Positions 1-9,816 of a stretch of DNA of 64,000 bases are shown here, piece by piece. The first letter of the stretch is position 1. Each line of letters starts with the position of its first letter. The translations under genes were made by a program, and so were the position numbers. Under the pieces are notes generated by a model. The model was given only the letters and a program-made list of their open reading frames with translations. It made no database searches and had not been told where the DNA came from. The stretch is from Methylovorus menthalis. Its GTDB lineage: Bacteria; Pseudomonadota; Gammaproteobacteria; Burkholderiales; Methylophilaceae. The DNA lies in contig NZ_JAJAQH010000001.1 in assembly GCF_020523625.1 (NCBI RefSeq), forward strand, positions 446,930-510,929. Reading direction: 5' to 3'.

Positions 1-1
1 C

Positions 2-1054
2 AAGGCTTACCTGGCAGGCGAAACCATCGTGGCAGATGACCAGCAGGTGACCGCCAGCGGTGACGTGAACGATCTGGAATCCATACGCCGCTTTGCCGTA
101 GCTTACCTGCGGCATGAGCAGGATCTTGATCTGCAGGCATTCCAGATCAAGTTTGATGTGTTCTCACTGGAGTCCGGCCTCTACACCGAAGGCAAGGTGG
201 AAAGTACGGTACAAGCCCTGATCAATAGTGGCCATACCTATGAGCAGGACGACGCCCTCTGGCTCAAGACCACCGACTTTGGCGATGACAAAGACCGTGT
301 GATGCGCAAGCGTGAAGGCGGTTATACCTATTTTGTGCCTGATGTGGCCTACCACGTGGAAAAATGGAAACGTGGTTTTGAACGCGTGATCAACGAGCAG
401 GGTGCCGACCACCACAGCACCATTACCCGCGTACGCGCAGGTTTGCAGGCAATTGATATCGGCATTCCGCAAGGCTGGCCAGATTATGTATTGCACCAGA
501 TGGTGACCGTGATGCGCGGTGGCGAGGAGGTGAAACTCTCCAAGCGTGCGGGCAGCTACGTCACGCTGCGCGACCTCATCGAAGAAGTGGGCTGCGATGC
601 CACGCGCTATTTCCTGGCCGCACGCCGTGCCGATTCGCAACTGGTATTCGACATTGACCTGGCGCGTGCACAAACCAATGACAACCCGGTGTATTACATC
701 CAGTATGCGCATGCCCGTATCTGCAGCGTGCTGGGGCAATGGGGTGGCGATCAAAGCACGCTGGTCAGCGCTGATCTCAGCCGTCTGGATGCACCCCACG
801 AGGCAGCATTGCTGCAGCGTCTGGATGAGTTCACCGATGTCGTAAAAAATGCAGCCGATGAACTGGCACCGCATATGATCGCCAATTACCTGAAAGAGCT
901 GGCGAGCGACCTGCACAGCTATTACAACGCACAGCAATTCCTGGTAGAAGATAGCGCACTCAAGCTGGCCCGCATGGCCTTGATCAGCGCTACACGCCAG
1001 GTATTAAAAAATGGCCTTGATCTCCTGGGCGTCAGCGCCCCGGAAAAAATGTAG
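2..1054 (+). CDS. argS: Arginyl-tRNA synthetase, C-terminal part (cut by window edge)
   Basis: Charges tRNA-Arg with arginine in the cytoplasm (class I aminoacyl-tRNA synthetase). The reading frame is open from base 2, so the N-terminal part with the HIGH motif lies outside the window. What remains (about 350 residues) shows the end of the Rossmann catalytic domain, the KMSKS-loop equivalent KLSKRAG, and the conserved [14 protein letters not shown] segment that opens the anticodon-binding alpha-helical domain, ending in the family-typical C-terminus. The next gene starts about 30 bases downstream in the same direction, so a shared transcript with the SPOR gene is likely. This argS-SPOR-dsbA order is common in betaproteobacteria. 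Confidence 0.97.
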   Translation, partial: KAYLAGETIVADDQQVTASGDVNDLESIRRFAVAYLRHEQDLDLQAFQIKFDVFSLESGLYTEGKVESTVQALINSGHTYEQDDALWLKTTDFGDDKDRVMRKREGGYTYFVPDVAYHVEKWKRGFERVINEQGADHHSTITRVRAGLQAIDIGIPQGWPDYVLHQMVTVMRGGEEVKLSKRAGSYVTLRDLIEEVGCDATRYFLAARRADSQLVFDIDLARAQTNDNPVYYIQYAHARICSVLGQWGGDQSTLVSADLSRLDAPHEAALLQRLDEFTDVVKNAADELAPHMIANYLKELASDLHSYYNAQQFLVEDSALKLARMALISATRQVLKNGLDLLGVSAPEKM

Positions 1055-1084
1055 GCCATATAGGAAAGTAAGCAAGGAGATATT

Positions 1085-1690
1085 GTGAGCAGAGATTACA
1101 AACCCCGTAGCGCCTCATCCAGCAAGAGCGGCAGCAAATCCAAAGGCAGCCCGTTCTTTTCCGGCCTGCTGGTTGGACTGGTTCTGGGCGTTGGCCTGTC
1201 GGTTGCGGTGGCGATCATGGTGAAAGGCAGTGACAGCCCGTTTGTCAGCCGTGCTCCAGAAAAAGCGCCAGAGGAAACAGCCAAGGCAGATACCAGCGCC
1301 TTGCCCAAGGCTGAAAAGAATGCCGATACCCCGGAAAAGCCACGCTTTGATTTCTACACCATACTGCCTGGCAGCGAAACCCAGGTAACGGAACAAGAGA
1401 TCAAGCAGAAACAGGCCGCACCAGAAGCTGCCAAAGTGCAGGAAAGCTACTTCCTGCAAGTGGGCGCTTTTCAGACTGAGCAGGAAGCCGACAATATGAA
1501 GGCAAAGCTGGCACTGCTGGGGCTGGAAGCCATCGTGCAAACCGCGACCATTCCTAACAAAGGGGTATGGCATCGCGTGCGGGTCGGCCCATTTGCCAAT
1601 GTCGACCAAATAAATAAATCCCGTGAAGAGCTGGTACAGAACGGATTTAAGGTTGACCTGATCAAAGTGAATAGCAGTACGCCTGGATAA
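1085..1690 (+). CDS. SPOR-domain cell-division protein (FtsN-like)
   Basis: Probable inner-membrane protein that binds denuded septal peptidoglycan. The 201-residue product has a basic cytoplasmic N-terminus, one membrane helix at about residues 24-46, a charged Pro/Lys/Glu-rich periplasmic linker, and a C-terminal SPOR domain (about 122-198) with the typical SYFLQVGAF start and a VRVGPF segment. The GTG start is chosen because AAGGAGA lies just upstream. Its place after argS and before dsbA is the usual site of the ftsN-like gene in betaproteobacteria, but SPOR proteins diverge too much for a firm FtsN call. No anomaly seen. Confidence 0.9.
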   Translation: MSRDYKPRSASSSKSGSKSKGSPFFSGLLVGLVLGVGLSVAVAIMVKGSDSPFVSRAPEKAPEETAKADTSALPKAEKNADTPEKPRFDFYTILPGSETQVTEQEIKQKQAAPEAAKVQESYFLQVGAFQTEQEADNMKAKLALLGLEAIVQTATIPNKGVWHRVRVGPFANVDQINKSREELVQNGFKVDLIKVNSSTPG

Positions 1691-1757
1691 AGCCTGTCAG
1701 CCGCAACCAGCTTAATGCGTTAGTCGATTACAACTTACATCAACAAGGATTCGAATC

Positions 1758-2390
1758 ATGAAAAAATTCCTGGCGGCTTTGCTGCTCCTGGTTTCCACCC
1801 ATGTCATGGCGGCAGACCCGCAAGCGGGCACCGATTACAACCTGACCGTGCAAAGCATCCCCAGCGATAGCAATGGCAAGCTCGAGGTTATTGAGTTGTT
1901 CTGGTATGGCTGCCCGCATTGCTATCAGATGGAACCTGCCATCAACGCCTGGGTAAAGAAACTGCCAGCCGATGTGGTGTTCAAGCGTATCCCTGGCGTG
2001 CCACGTCCTGACTGGGCACCGATGGCCAAAGCCTATTACGCCATGGAATCCCTGGGCGTGCTGGAAAAATTGCATGGTCCTTTGTTCGAAGCCATCCACA
2101 AGCAGCATGCTTTCCGTCCTGACGACGAAAAAGCCTTCGTAGACTGGCTGGTCAAGCAAAGCGGCCTGGATCGCAAAAAAGTAGAAGAAGCCTATAACTC
2201 CTTCTCCAGCAATACCAAAATCATGCGTGCTATCCAGGTGTTCCGCGCTTCTGGCGCAACTGGCGTTCCCACCCTGATTGTGGATGGCAAATACATTACT
2301 TCCAGCAGCATGGCCGGTGGCAATGACCAGGCACTGAAAGTCGCTGATTTCCTGATCGCCAAGGCCAAGCAGGAACGCGGCGGCAAGTAA
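1758..2390 (+). CDS. dsbA: Periplasmic thiol:disulfide interchange protein DsbA
   Basis: Introduces disulfide bonds into exported proteins. The 210-residue product begins with a Sec signal peptide (MKKF, hydrophobic core, cleavage near VMA-AD). The thioredoxin fold carries the DsbA-type active site CPHC in WYGCPHCYQME (about residues 51-54) and the cis-proline loop TGVPTLIV (about 175-182). Length fits the family. The SDR gene begins 8 bases after the stop, suggesting a transcript shared with it. DsbA substrates in this window could include the exported PQQ dehydrogenase with its adjacent-cysteine ring and the c-type cytochrome pathway; that link is inference. Confidence 0.96.
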   Translation: MKKFLAALLLLVSTHVMAADPQAGTDYNLTVQSIPSDSNGKLEVIELFWYGCPHCYQMEPAINAWVKKLPADVVFKRIPGVPRPDWAPMAKAYYAMESLGVLEKLHGPLFEAIHKQHAFRPDDEKAFVDWLVKQSGLDRKKVEEAYNSFSSNTKIMRAIQVFRASGATGVPTLIVDGKYITSSSMAGGNDQALKVADFLIAKAKQERGGK

Positions 2391-2398
2391 TCAAACCC

Positions 2399-3217
2399 GT
2401 GAGTTTCACGCCTTTTTCACAGCCCGCCACGGCTCCCGCCCGGCGGGCTGATACATTAAAAGTCTTCATTACCGGCGCTTCAAGCGGTATAGGCATGGCA
2501 CTGGCACAGCATTATGCAGGGCTGGGGGCCACATTGGGCCTGGCTGCACGTCGCACCGAGCCTTTACTTGCTTTCCGTCAGCAATACGCCGGGGCTTGTG
2601 AAACCTATACGCTGGATGTGCGCGATGCCGACGCCCTGGCACACGCTGCTGCAGACTTCATGAGCAAGCACGGGGTACCCGATATTGTGATTGGCAATGC
2701 CGGCGTCAGCCGGGGTACGCTGACTGCCATCAAAGAAGACCGCACGGCGTTTGCTGCAGTCATGGCGATTAATGTGCAGGGCCTGGTACATACCTTTCAG
2801 CCATTTATCGGTGCCATGCAGCAAGCTGGGCAGGGCCAGCTGGTAGGTATCGCCAGTGTGGCCGGAATACGCGGCCTACCCGGCGCAGGTGCTTACAGTG
2901 CCTCCAAGGCCGCGGCGATTGCTTATCTGGAAAGCCTGCGTATCGAGATGCTGCCGCATGGCATTGCCGTCACCACCATTGCCCCTGGTTATATCCGCAC
3001 GCCCATGACCGATGTAAATACCTATACCATGCCGTTTTTGATGGATGTGGACGTGGCCGCCAGCAAATTCGCGCAGGCGATTGCTGCCAGAAAGCGCTTT
3101 GTGGTGATTCCCTGGCAGATGGGCTGGGTGGCCCGCTTGCTGAGAATATTGCCGTGCTGGCTATGGGATGGCTTGATGCGACGAGCCCCGCACAAGGCGC
3201 GTATCGAAGTAGAGTAA
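2399..3217 (+). CDS. Short-chain dehydrogenase/reductase
   Basis: Classical SDR of 272 residues, an NAD(P)-dependent oxidoreductase of unknown substrate. Seen: the nucleotide-binding motif TGASSGIG (about residues 25-32), NAGVS (about 99-103), the catalytic serine in ASVAG, and the YSASK catalytic pair (about 161-165). The GTG start gives an unusual 20-residue Pro/Ala-rich extension before the Rossmann fold; no better in-frame start exists ahead of the glycine motif. It follows dsbA by 8 bases. The hydrophobic C-terminus (WVARLLRILPCWLWDGLMRR) may associate with membrane. An SDR at this place is a conserved neighbour of dsbA in betaproteobacteria, but no function can be named. Confidence 0.9.
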   Translation: MSFTPFSQPATAPARRADTLKVFITGASSGIGMALAQHYAGLGATLGLAARRTEPLLAFRQQYAGACETYTLDVRDADALAHAAADFMSKHGVPDIVIGNAGVSRGTLTAIKEDRTAFAAVMAINVQGLVHTFQPFIGAMQQAGQGQLVGIASVAGIRGLPGAGAYSASKAAAIAYLESLRIEMLPHGIAVTTIAPGYIRTPMTDVNTYTMPFLMDVDVAASKFAQAIAARKRFVVIPWQMGWVARLLRILPCWLWDGLMRRAPHKARIEVE

Positions 3218-3260
3218 TACCGCGAGGGCCGCGCCTTTCTGCGTCGTGCGAATCAAATAA

Positions 3261-6071
3261 TCAGGCAATGCTTAGTACGTCGGGATTAAGCTGTTCCAAC
3301 TCTTCCAGCAGCATGGGTTTACCGAGGAAGAACCCCTGTGCCATGGTACAGCCCTTCTCACGCAAAAATGCTAGCTGGCTGGCGCTTTCCACGCCTTCTG
3401 CCACCAGTTCCAGATGCAACGCCTGGGCAATACGGATGATGGCATTCACCAGCTCGGCCCTATCTTGCTGCTGCACGACATCTTGCATGAACAAGCGGTC
3501 AATCTTGACCTGGCGTACCGGGAACTGCCCCAGATAGCTGAGCGCCGAATAGCCCGTGCAGAAATCATCAATGGCGATGGTAATGCCCATGGCCTTGAAG
3601 GCATTCAGCACGGCCATGACTTCGTGATTTTCCTCCAGCAGCAGGCTTTCGCGTATTTCCAGCTTTACCCATACCGGTAGACAGCCTGTTTGCTCCAATA
3701 AGCGGCTAACGGCGGCCAGCAAGTCGTTATAGAGGAACTGACGGGCGGAAAGATTGATGGCGATGGTGAGTTTAACCTCACGTGCCCGATTCAACTCGAC
3801 GATGGCTTTAAATGCGTTTTCCAGCACCCATTCGCCAATTTCGACGATCAAACCGCTTTCTTCTGCCACGCCAATAAAGTCCGCCGGTTGCAACATGCCC
3901 CGTTTGGGATGGTTCCAGCGTAGCAAGGCCTCCGCGCCCAACAACTTGCCGGTAAAGAGATCAATCTGTGGCTGAAAATTCAGCACAAACTCGTTATTTC
4001 GCAATGCCTGCCGCAAGGAGGACCCAATCGCAATATATTCCGATGCCTTTGAGCCCAGATCATGGCTGTAAAACTGATAGTTGCTGCGCCCCATGCTCTT
4101 GGCATGGTACATGGCCGCGTCGGCGCATTTGTACAATGCTTCCTGGTCTTCACCATCAAGCGGGTAGGTAGCAATGCCGACGCTGGTTGAGATAAACAGC
4201 TCCTTGCCCTGAATATGGAAAGGCTGCGCAATTACCTGCACGATCTTGCTGGCAATCGTCGCCAGATCGTCCGGCTTGCGGATATCCGGCAACAGAATGG
4301 CAAACTCGTCGCCTCCCATGCGGGCAACGGTGTCATACGTGCGGATTGCCATCTGCAGGCGATCCGCCGTGGCACACAACAGCTCATCGCCTACCAGATG
4401 CCCCAGGCTATCGTTGATGCTCTTGAAATGATCAAGATCCAGCACCATCACGCCAAACTTCTGCTTGCTCCACTGCGCCTCCATCAGCACTTGGCTGATA
4501 CGGTCATTAAACAAGGTACGGTTGGGAAGATTGGTCAATGAATCATAGTAGGCAAGATAATAGACGCGCTCGCGATAGGCGACCAGTTCGGTAATATCGC
4601 GTTCGACAGCCAGAATGTGCTGTACCCGACCCTGTTCATCCAGCTCGGGTACGATGCGGATATGTGAGTGCCAGGTGTCGCCTTCAGGAGTATTGCCCGA
4701 CATTTCCATGAATCCCGGCTGCCCGGTAGCGATAACTTCAAGAATTTTTTGCTCGTATTGAGAAAATACCTTGCCGCCGGGGAATTCGGATGGCTTTTTC
4801 CCAAGCACGACGTTGCGCTCTACACCCAACTTTTCCAACTTGCGATTATTGACGAAGATGCGCTTGGCCTGGAGATCAAACCGGGTAATGGCGTCGGGGG
4901 TATTATCAATCAGGGTGCGTAACTCAATTTCGCGATGCACGATTTCAAGCTCGTTGAGCTTGGCTTCGGTAACGTCACGGGCATAGCCTACAATCCCCTT
5001 CAGCTCATCATTCACGCGCACGGGCGATTTGTAGATTTCCATCCAGCGCTGGCGGCCATGCTTGTCCGCCACTTGGTCTACCGCATGCCAAGGCTTGCCG
5101 CTTTCCAGCACGACCTGATCACTGGCAATATGCGCTTTTGCAATTTCTTCAGGGAAGAGATCAAAGTCTGTTTTGCCATCCACATCGCGCGTGGAAGCGG
5201 CTTGCGCCCAGTCTGCATAGGCGGTATTGGCTGCTAGCAAATGGCTTTGCCGGTCTTTCAGCCAGACCATGAAGGGGAAATTGTCGATGAGTACACGCTG
5301 GTATTCATCCCGCAAGCGCAATGCATTCTCGGCGGCCCGACGCTGGGAAATATCGCGGGTAATGCTGAGCACGCTGACCACATCACCTTTGCTATCAAAC
5401 TCCGGTGCCACCTGCAGAGACTTGCACACATACTGGCCATCTTCCGTCACCCACTGCAGTTCAATATTGCCAGGTTTGCGCGATCGCATGATCTGCTGCA
5501 ACTGATGTTCGTAATCTTCCGGCGTCATCCACGCCTTGCCCCATATTTCTGTCGGCTTTTTGCCTAAGGCATTTTCTAAAGGTATTCCATATACCGTTTC
5601 ATAAGCTTGACTGATAAAAATGCGGCGGCAATCACGATCGTATCTAATGAAGATATCCGGTGCATGCTCGACCAGATCGCGAAACTTCGCTTCACTGGCC
5701 TCTAGCTGATCCTGCAAATGTTTGCGCGTTGAAATATCCCGCACCAGCGCCAGGTTGTAGGCGGTGCCTGCATATTCAACATAATTGGCATTGATTTCGA
5801 CAGGCAAGATCTTGCCTTGATGGGTGCGGTGCCGGCTTTCGAAGGTCAGTGAGATTTCAGCGGTGAGCTTATGCCAGTGTTGGTCCCAGCTGGCTTGATC
5901 CATACTGGGGTCAATATCGGCCACCCGCATGCCCAGGAGCTCCTGCTCATTGTAGCCCAGCGTACGGCAACATTCTTGATTGACGTAGCGAATACGGGAA
6001 GAAGGATCAATCAGGAAAATGGATTCCGTCACCTTATTGAGGGCAAAGCTCAATATGGCGGGAATATCCAT
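3261..6071 (-). CDS. Multi-PAS GGDEF-EAL cyclic-di-GMP signalling protein
   Basis: Predicted sensor that makes or breaks down cyclic di-GMP. From the ATG at 6071 (AGGGG upstream) it has 936 residues; the frame stays open to a GTG at 6164. Four PAS units fill roughly residues 1-500, each ending in a xxVRDIS/TRDIS/ARDVT-like signature. A GGDEF domain follows with an intact MGGDEF (about 586) preceded by an RxxD inhibitory site (RTYD), then an EAL domain starting with EALLRW (about 714). The EAL loop usually written DDFGTG reads DDFCTG here, and EITES reads EIRES, so phosphodiesterase activity may be altered. No transmembrane segment is seen; it is probably cytoplasmic. A paralogue lies at 40820-44530 with identical GGDEF-to-EAL spacing. 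Confidence 0.9.
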   Translation of the reverse strand: MDIPAILSFALNKVTESIFLIDPSSRIRYVNQECCRTLGYNEQELLGMRVADIDPSMDQASWDQHWHKLTAEISLTFESRHRTHQGKILPVEINANYVEYAGTAYNLALVRDISTRKHLQDQLEASEAKFRDLVEHAPDIFIRYDRDCRRIFISQAYETVYGIPLENALGKKPTEIWGKAWMTPEDYEHQLQQIMRSRKPGNIELQWVTEDGQYVCKSLQVAPEFDSKGDVVSVLSITRDISQRRAAENALRLRDEYQRVLIDNFPFMVWLKDRQSHLLAANTAYADWAQAASTRDVDGKTDFDLFPEEIAKAHIASDQVVLESGKPWHAVDQVADKHGRQRWMEIYKSPVRVNDELKGIVGYARDVTEAKLNELEIVHREIELRTLIDNTPDAITRFDLQAKRIFVNNRKLEKLGVERNVVLGKKPSEFPGGKVFSQYEQKILEVIATGQPGFMEMSGNTPEGDTWHSHIRIVPELDEQGRVQHILAVERDITELVAYRERVYYLAYYDSLTNLPNRTLFNDRISQVLMEAQWSKQKFGVMVLDLDHFKSINDSLGHLVGDELLCATADRLQMAIRTYDTVARMGGDEFAILLPDIRKPDDLATIASKIVQVIAQPFHIQGKELFISTSVGIATYPLDGEDQEALYKCADAAMYHAKSMGRSNYQFYSHDLGSKASEYIAIGSSLRQALRNNEFVLNFQPQIDLFTGKLLGAEALLRWNHPKRGMLQPADFIGVAEESGLIVEIGEWVLENAFKAIVELNRAREVKLTIAINLSARQFLYNDLLAAVSRLLEQTGCLPVWVKLEIRESLLLEENHEVMAVLNAFKAMGITIAIDDFCTGYSALSYLGQFPVRQVKIDRLFMQDVVQQQDRAELVNAIIRIAQALHLELVAEGVESASQLAFLREKGCTMAQGFFLGKPMLLEELEQLNPDVLSIA

Positions 6072-6519
6072 CGCGTCCCCTGTATCAGTATGTATATCAA
6101 GCCTGCTCATGTTTAGTGCGCCACTTGCCCTGATTTTTCGTTCTGCTGGCGCTTGCGCTAGCACTCTTTATTGGGCCAATCCCAATGACAAGATATTCCT
6201 GCACTCAGCCCTGGCAAACGGCAATCACCGGGGTGAATCCATGCCTGATCCTTAAGATGGCGATACAAAGCCTATTCTGCTGTAGGACGCTTGGCAATAC
6301 GTTTGCCAATAATGGACGACTTCTGAATGAAAATGCATCGTTTAAAGTCGAGCATATCTTATTCAACAAGCAATCCGCGTGCCGTCGGGTTTATGAAAGA
6401 CCGAGATTGATAGATGAAGCGCAGGAGCAATACGGGGAAATCAAAGCCAAGCTAGGACTCTTGGCTTTGATACAGGATGGGATTTTTGAATGTGGAATAC
6501 GGAAAATAGCTACCGTGGC
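6072..6519. other. Gene-free stretch between the GGDEF-EAL gene and glmS
   Basis: About 450 bases with no convincing gene. The short frames here lack ribosome sites and family resemblance. It holds the upstream region of the GGDEF-EAL gene and two inverted repeats: a 6-bp stem ATTGGG/CCCAAT at 6170-6186 and a perfect 11-bp stem at 6441-6470 downstream of glmS. No promoter stands out clearly. Confidence 0.5.
6441..6470 (-). terminator. Perfect inverted repeat downstream of glmS, possible terminator
   Basis: TCAAAGCCAAG at 6441-6451 is exactly complementary to CTTGGCTTTGA at 6460-6470 with an 8-base loop. It lies 50 bases past the glmS stop in the glmS direction. The following bases on the minus strand are only weakly T-rich (TTTCC), so it is a hairpin whose terminator role is uncertain. 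Confidence 0.45.
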
Positions 6520-8349
6520 TTATTCCACTGTCACTGATTTAGCCAGGTTTCTCGGTTTATCAACATCGGTGCCCTTGAGCAGCGCCGCGTGATAAGCCAA
6601 CAGCTGCACAGGGATAGTATGCAAAATAGGAGATAGCACACCCACATGGCGCGGCGTACGAATAACATGCACTCCCTCACTTTCTGTAAAGTGACTATCG
6701 GCATCGGCAAACACAAACAATTCGCCGCCACGTGCTTTCACTTCCTGCATATTCGACTTCACCTTTTCCAACAACACATCATTGGGGGCGATCACCACGA
6801 CAGGCATATCACGGTCTACCAGAGCCAGTGGTCCATGCTTCAACTCGCCAGCAGGGTAGGCCTCAGCATGAATATAGGAAATCTCCTTGAGCTTGAGGGC
6901 GCCTTCCAAGGCAATAGGGTAGTGGATGCCACGTCCCAGAAACAAGGCGTGCTGTTTGTTGGCGAACAAAGTGGCCCATTCCCGAATCTGCGGCTCAAGG
7001 TTGAGCGCATACTGGACGCTGCCGGGCAGATGACGCAAGGCGTCCAGATATTCCTGTTCCTGGCCTTCCACCAGGCGGCCGTGCTGCTTGGCCAGTGTCA
7101 CCGCCAGTGTAAACAGGGCGACTAGCTGTGTAGTGAATGCCTTGGTGGATGCCACACCAATTTCAGCACCGGCACGTGTATAGAGAATAAGACGCGATGC
7201 CCGTGGAATGGCACTTTCCTGCACATTGCAAATCGCCAGTGTGAGCAATTGCCCCAGAGCTTTGGCGTGCTTGAGTGCTTCCATGGTATCCAGCGTTTCA
7301 CCAGATTGTGAAATCGTCACAATCAGCTGCTTGGGGTTCGGCACGGATCGACGATAGCGATATTCACTGGCGATTTCTACCGAGGTGGGAACCTGCGCAA
7401 TGCTTTCCAGCCAGTACTTCGCTGTCAGCCCCGCATAATAGCTGGTCCCTGCCGCCAAGATCAGGACGCTGTCCACCTCAGCGAATACTTCTTCGGCTCC
7501 CAGACCAAACAAGGCCGGCGAGAAGCTGGCATCGTCAATCAGCGCTTCAATGGTGTCTGTCAGTGCACGTGGCTGTTCATGTATCTCTTTCTGCATGAAA
7601 TGCGAGAACGGACCCAGCTCCATGGAGGCCAGCGAAACATCGCTCATATGTACTGTGCGCTCGACAATCTGCCCAGCGCCATCGTAGATAGTGACGCCAT
7701 CCTCACGGATTTCGCCAACATCGCCGTCTTCCAGGTAGATCACGCTACGGGTCACTGACAATACGGCGGATACATCCGAGGCTATGAAATTTTCACCTTG
7801 GCCAAGCCCAATCAACAATGGGCAACCCTGGCGGGCGCAAATCATCAGTTCTGGGGCATTGATGGAGATAACACTGATCGCAAAGGCACCCGTCAACTCC
7901 TTAACAGCCGCCTGTACTGACGATAGTAAAGACTTACCTTGCGCGTGATGGTAATGCACCAGATGCGCAATGACTTCGGTGTCGGTTTGCGACTCAAACA
8001 GATAGCCCAATCCGCTCAGTCGCTGGCGTTGCTCATCGTGATTTTCAATAATGCCGTTGTGCACGACGGCGATTTCACCCTTGGATACATGTGGGTGAGC
8101 ATTGGATTCGGTAACTCCGCCATGCGTTGCCCAGCGTGTATGTCCTATACCTACAAAGCCGCTAAGCTGTTGCGCGTTTGCTTTGTTCTGCATTTCGCTC
8201 ACACGGCCCACTGCACGCACGCGTTGTATGCCCTGATTCAGCACGGCAATACCCGCTGAGTCATATCCGCGATATTCCAGCCGGCTGAGGCCTTCGATCA
8301 ATATTGGCACTACATTGCGTTTGGCTACTGCTCCTACGATACCGCACAT
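6520..8349 (-). CDS. glmS: Glutamine--fructose-6-phosphate aminotransferase (isomerizing)
   Basis: Makes glucosamine-6-phosphate from fructose-6-phosphate and glutamine, the first step to UDP-GlcNAc. The 609-residue product begins MCGIVGA, so Cys2 is the N-terminal nucleophile of the glutaminase domain (about 1-240). Two SIS sugar-isomerase domains follow (about 280-430 and 455-595; [10 protein letters not shown] is the sugar-phosphate loop), and the C-terminus NLAKSVTVE is the strongly conserved family ending. AAGGAAAG precedes the start. glmU lies 24 bases upstream in the same direction, so the two steps of amino-sugar synthesis are co-transcribed. No glmS ribozyme-like leader is expected or seen, since the upstream gap is too short. 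Confidence 0.98.
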   Translation of the reverse strand: MCGIVGAVAKRNVVPILIEGLSRLEYRGYDSAGIAVLNQGIQRVRAVGRVSEMQNKANAQQLSGFVGIGHTRWATHGGVTESNAHPHVSKGEIAVVHNGIIENHDEQRQRLSGLGYLFESQTDTEVIAHLVHYHHAQGKSLLSSVQAAVKELTGAFAISVISINAPELMICARQGCPLLIGLGQGENFIASDVSAVLSVTRSVIYLEDGDVGEIREDGVTIYDGAGQIVERTVHMSDVSLASMELGPFSHFMQKEIHEQPRALTDTIEALIDDASFSPALFGLGAEEVFAEVDSVLILAAGTSYYAGLTAKYWLESIAQVPTSVEIASEYRYRRSVPNPKQLIVTISQSGETLDTMEALKHAKALGQLLTLAICNVQESAIPRASRLILYTRAGAEIGVASTKAFTTQLVALFTLAVTLAKQHGRLVEGQEQEYLDALRHLPGSVQYALNLEPQIREWATLFANKQHALFLGRGIHYPIALEGALKLKEISYIHAEAYPAGELKHGPLALVDRDMPVVVIAPNDVLLEKVKSNMQEVKARGGELFVFADADSHFTESEGVHVIRTPRHVGVLSPILHTIPVQLLAYHAALLKGTDVDKPRNLAKSVTVE

Positions 8350-8373
8350 ATGACTTGCTTTCCTTGTGGAGGG

Positions 8374-9732
8374 TTACTTCTTGATTTTTTCCGGGCGTTT
8401 CCAGCCGGTGACCGTGACTTGGCGACCACGTGCTACGGTGAGCTCGCCCGCTGGGGCGTCCTTGCTGATGGTAGATCCCGCACCTATGGTGGCGCCAGCG
8501 CCAATGATAACGGGGGCAATCAGCTGTGAATCAGAGCCAATAAAGGCATTGTCGCCAATGACCGTGCGGAATTTGTTTACACCATCGTAATTGCAGGTAA
8601 TGGTACCGGCGCCAATATTCACCTGTTTACCTACGGTGGTATCGCCTACGTAGCTGAGATGATTGATTTTGCTACCCACATCTACCTGCGCATTTTTCAG
8701 CTCGACGAAATTACCTACATGCGTATCGTCCTGCAATACCGTACCAGGGCGTAGACGCGCGTATGGGCCAATTTTGGCTTGCTTCCCGACTTCGGCATCA
8801 TCAATATGGGTATAGGCAGCGATTGCTGTGCCAACACCGATGCTGGCATTGCGGATGACGCAATACGGTCCAATCCGCACGCCGTCTGCCAGATTTACCT
8901 CGCCCTCAAACACACAACCCACATCGATGCTGACATCACGCCCAACGCTCAGTTTGCCGCGTATATCAATTCTGGCCGGATCACTAAGGGTAACTCCTTG
9001 CCGGAGTAATGCCGCAGCTTGCTGCTGTTGATAACAGCGCTCAATCGCCGCCAAATCTGACTTACTGTTTATTCCTGTTATTTCCGGCTCATTGGGCGCC
9101 AATACACCCCCAACAGCGATGCCTTGCTGACTTGCCATGCCCACAATGTCCGTCAGATAGTATTCACCTTGGGCATTGTCATTCCCCAGATTTTTAAGCC
9201 ACTCCGACAATGCATCATTGTCGACAGCCATGATGCCTGTGTTGATCTCCTGGATTTGCCGTTGCTCTTCCGTGGCATCCTTGTGCTCAACAATCGCCAC
9301 CACGGCGCCGTCCGTATTCCTGACGATACGGCCGTAACCTGTGGGGTTAGCCTTGGCAAAGGTAAGCAGAGTCAGCGTGTCTTGCTTCTGCAGCAATTGG
9401 CGGCAAGTTTCCACGCTGATTAATGGCACATCGCCCAGCATGATGAGTGTTTTAGCATGGGGATCAAGAAAGGGCAGGGCCTGCATGACAGCATGTCCGG
9501 TGCCTAACTGTTCAGTTTGTTGTACCCATTGGATATTCTCATTGCTAAATCTGTTCGGCACAGCATCGCCGCCGAATCCATATACTATCAATATCTTGTC
9601 TGGGGATAACTGTTTGGCTGTGTCGATGACATGCGCAAGCATCGGTTTGCCAGCAACAGGATGCAATACCTTAGGTAGGTCACTATGCATGCGAGTGCCT
9701 TTACCAGCGGCCAGTATGAGTATATTCAGCAT
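8374..9732 (-). CDS. glmU: Bifunctional GlmU: glucosamine-1-P acetyltransferase / GlcNAc-1-P uridyltransferase
   Basis: Catalyses the last two steps to UDP-N-acetylglucosamine for peptidoglycan and LPS. From the ATG at 9732 it has 452 residues; a TTG nine codons upstream is a less likely start because the protein family begins directly with LNILILAAGKGTRM. The N-terminal pyrophosphorylase domain carries the GKGTRM nucleotide loop; the C-terminal half is a left-handed beta-helix of hexapeptide repeats with ELKNA, NYDG and GSDSQL segments of the acetyltransferase site. It follows the ATP synthase operon but is separated by a strong terminator hairpin, so glmUS probably has its own promoter or relies on read-through. 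Confidence 0.97.
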   Translation of the reverse strand: MLNILILAAGKGTRMHSDLPKVLHPVAGKPMLAHVIDTAKQLSPDKILIVYGFGGDAVPNRFSNENIQWVQQTEQLGTGHAVMQALPFLDPHAKTLIMLGDVPLISVETCRQLLQKQDTLTLLTFAKANPTGYGRIVRNTDGAVVAIVEHKDATEEQRQIQEINTGIMAVDNDALSEWLKNLGNDNAQGEYYLTDIVGMASQQGIAVGGVLAPNEPEITGINSKSDLAAIERCYQQQQAAALLRQGVTLSDPARIDIRGKLSVGRDVSIDVGCVFEGEVNLADGVRIGPYCVIRNASIGVGTAIAAYTHIDDAEVGKQAKIGPYARLRPGTVLQDDTHVGNFVELKNAQVDVGSKINHLSYVGDTTVGKQVNIGAGTITCNYDGVNKFRTVIGDNAFIGSDSQLIAPVIIGAGATIGAGSTISKDAPAGELTVARGRQVTVTGWKRPEKIKK

Positions 9733-9763
9733 GGTGGAGTGTGATTTCTGATGTTTCAAGTAT

Positions 9764-9793
9764 AAACAAAAAAGGCAGCCTGAGGCTGCCTTT
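9764..9793 (-). terminator. Rho-independent terminator of the ATP synthase operon
   Basis: A perfect 10-bp stem (AAAGGCAGCC at 9771-9780 against GGCTGCCTTT at 9784-9793) with a 3-base loop. Read on the minus strand it is followed by a T run (TTTTTTGTTTA). It sits 24 bases past the atpC stop and just before the glmU start. Confidence 0.88.
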
Positions 9794-9816
9794 CCGTGAG
9801 CTACTGCATGTGCTCT

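Noticed and set aside
164-937. 257-residue minus-strand frame opposite argS
   Set aside because: Antisense shadow of the aminoacyl-tRNA synthetase.
1747-1757. GGATTCGAATC before dsbA as a tRNA remnant
   Set aside because: Only a short palindrome is present; no tRNA stems can be formed around it.
6185-6592. 135-residue plus-strand frame across the glmS 3' end
   Set aside because: Runs into the conserved glmS C-terminus on the other strand and has no ribosome site or recognisable domain.
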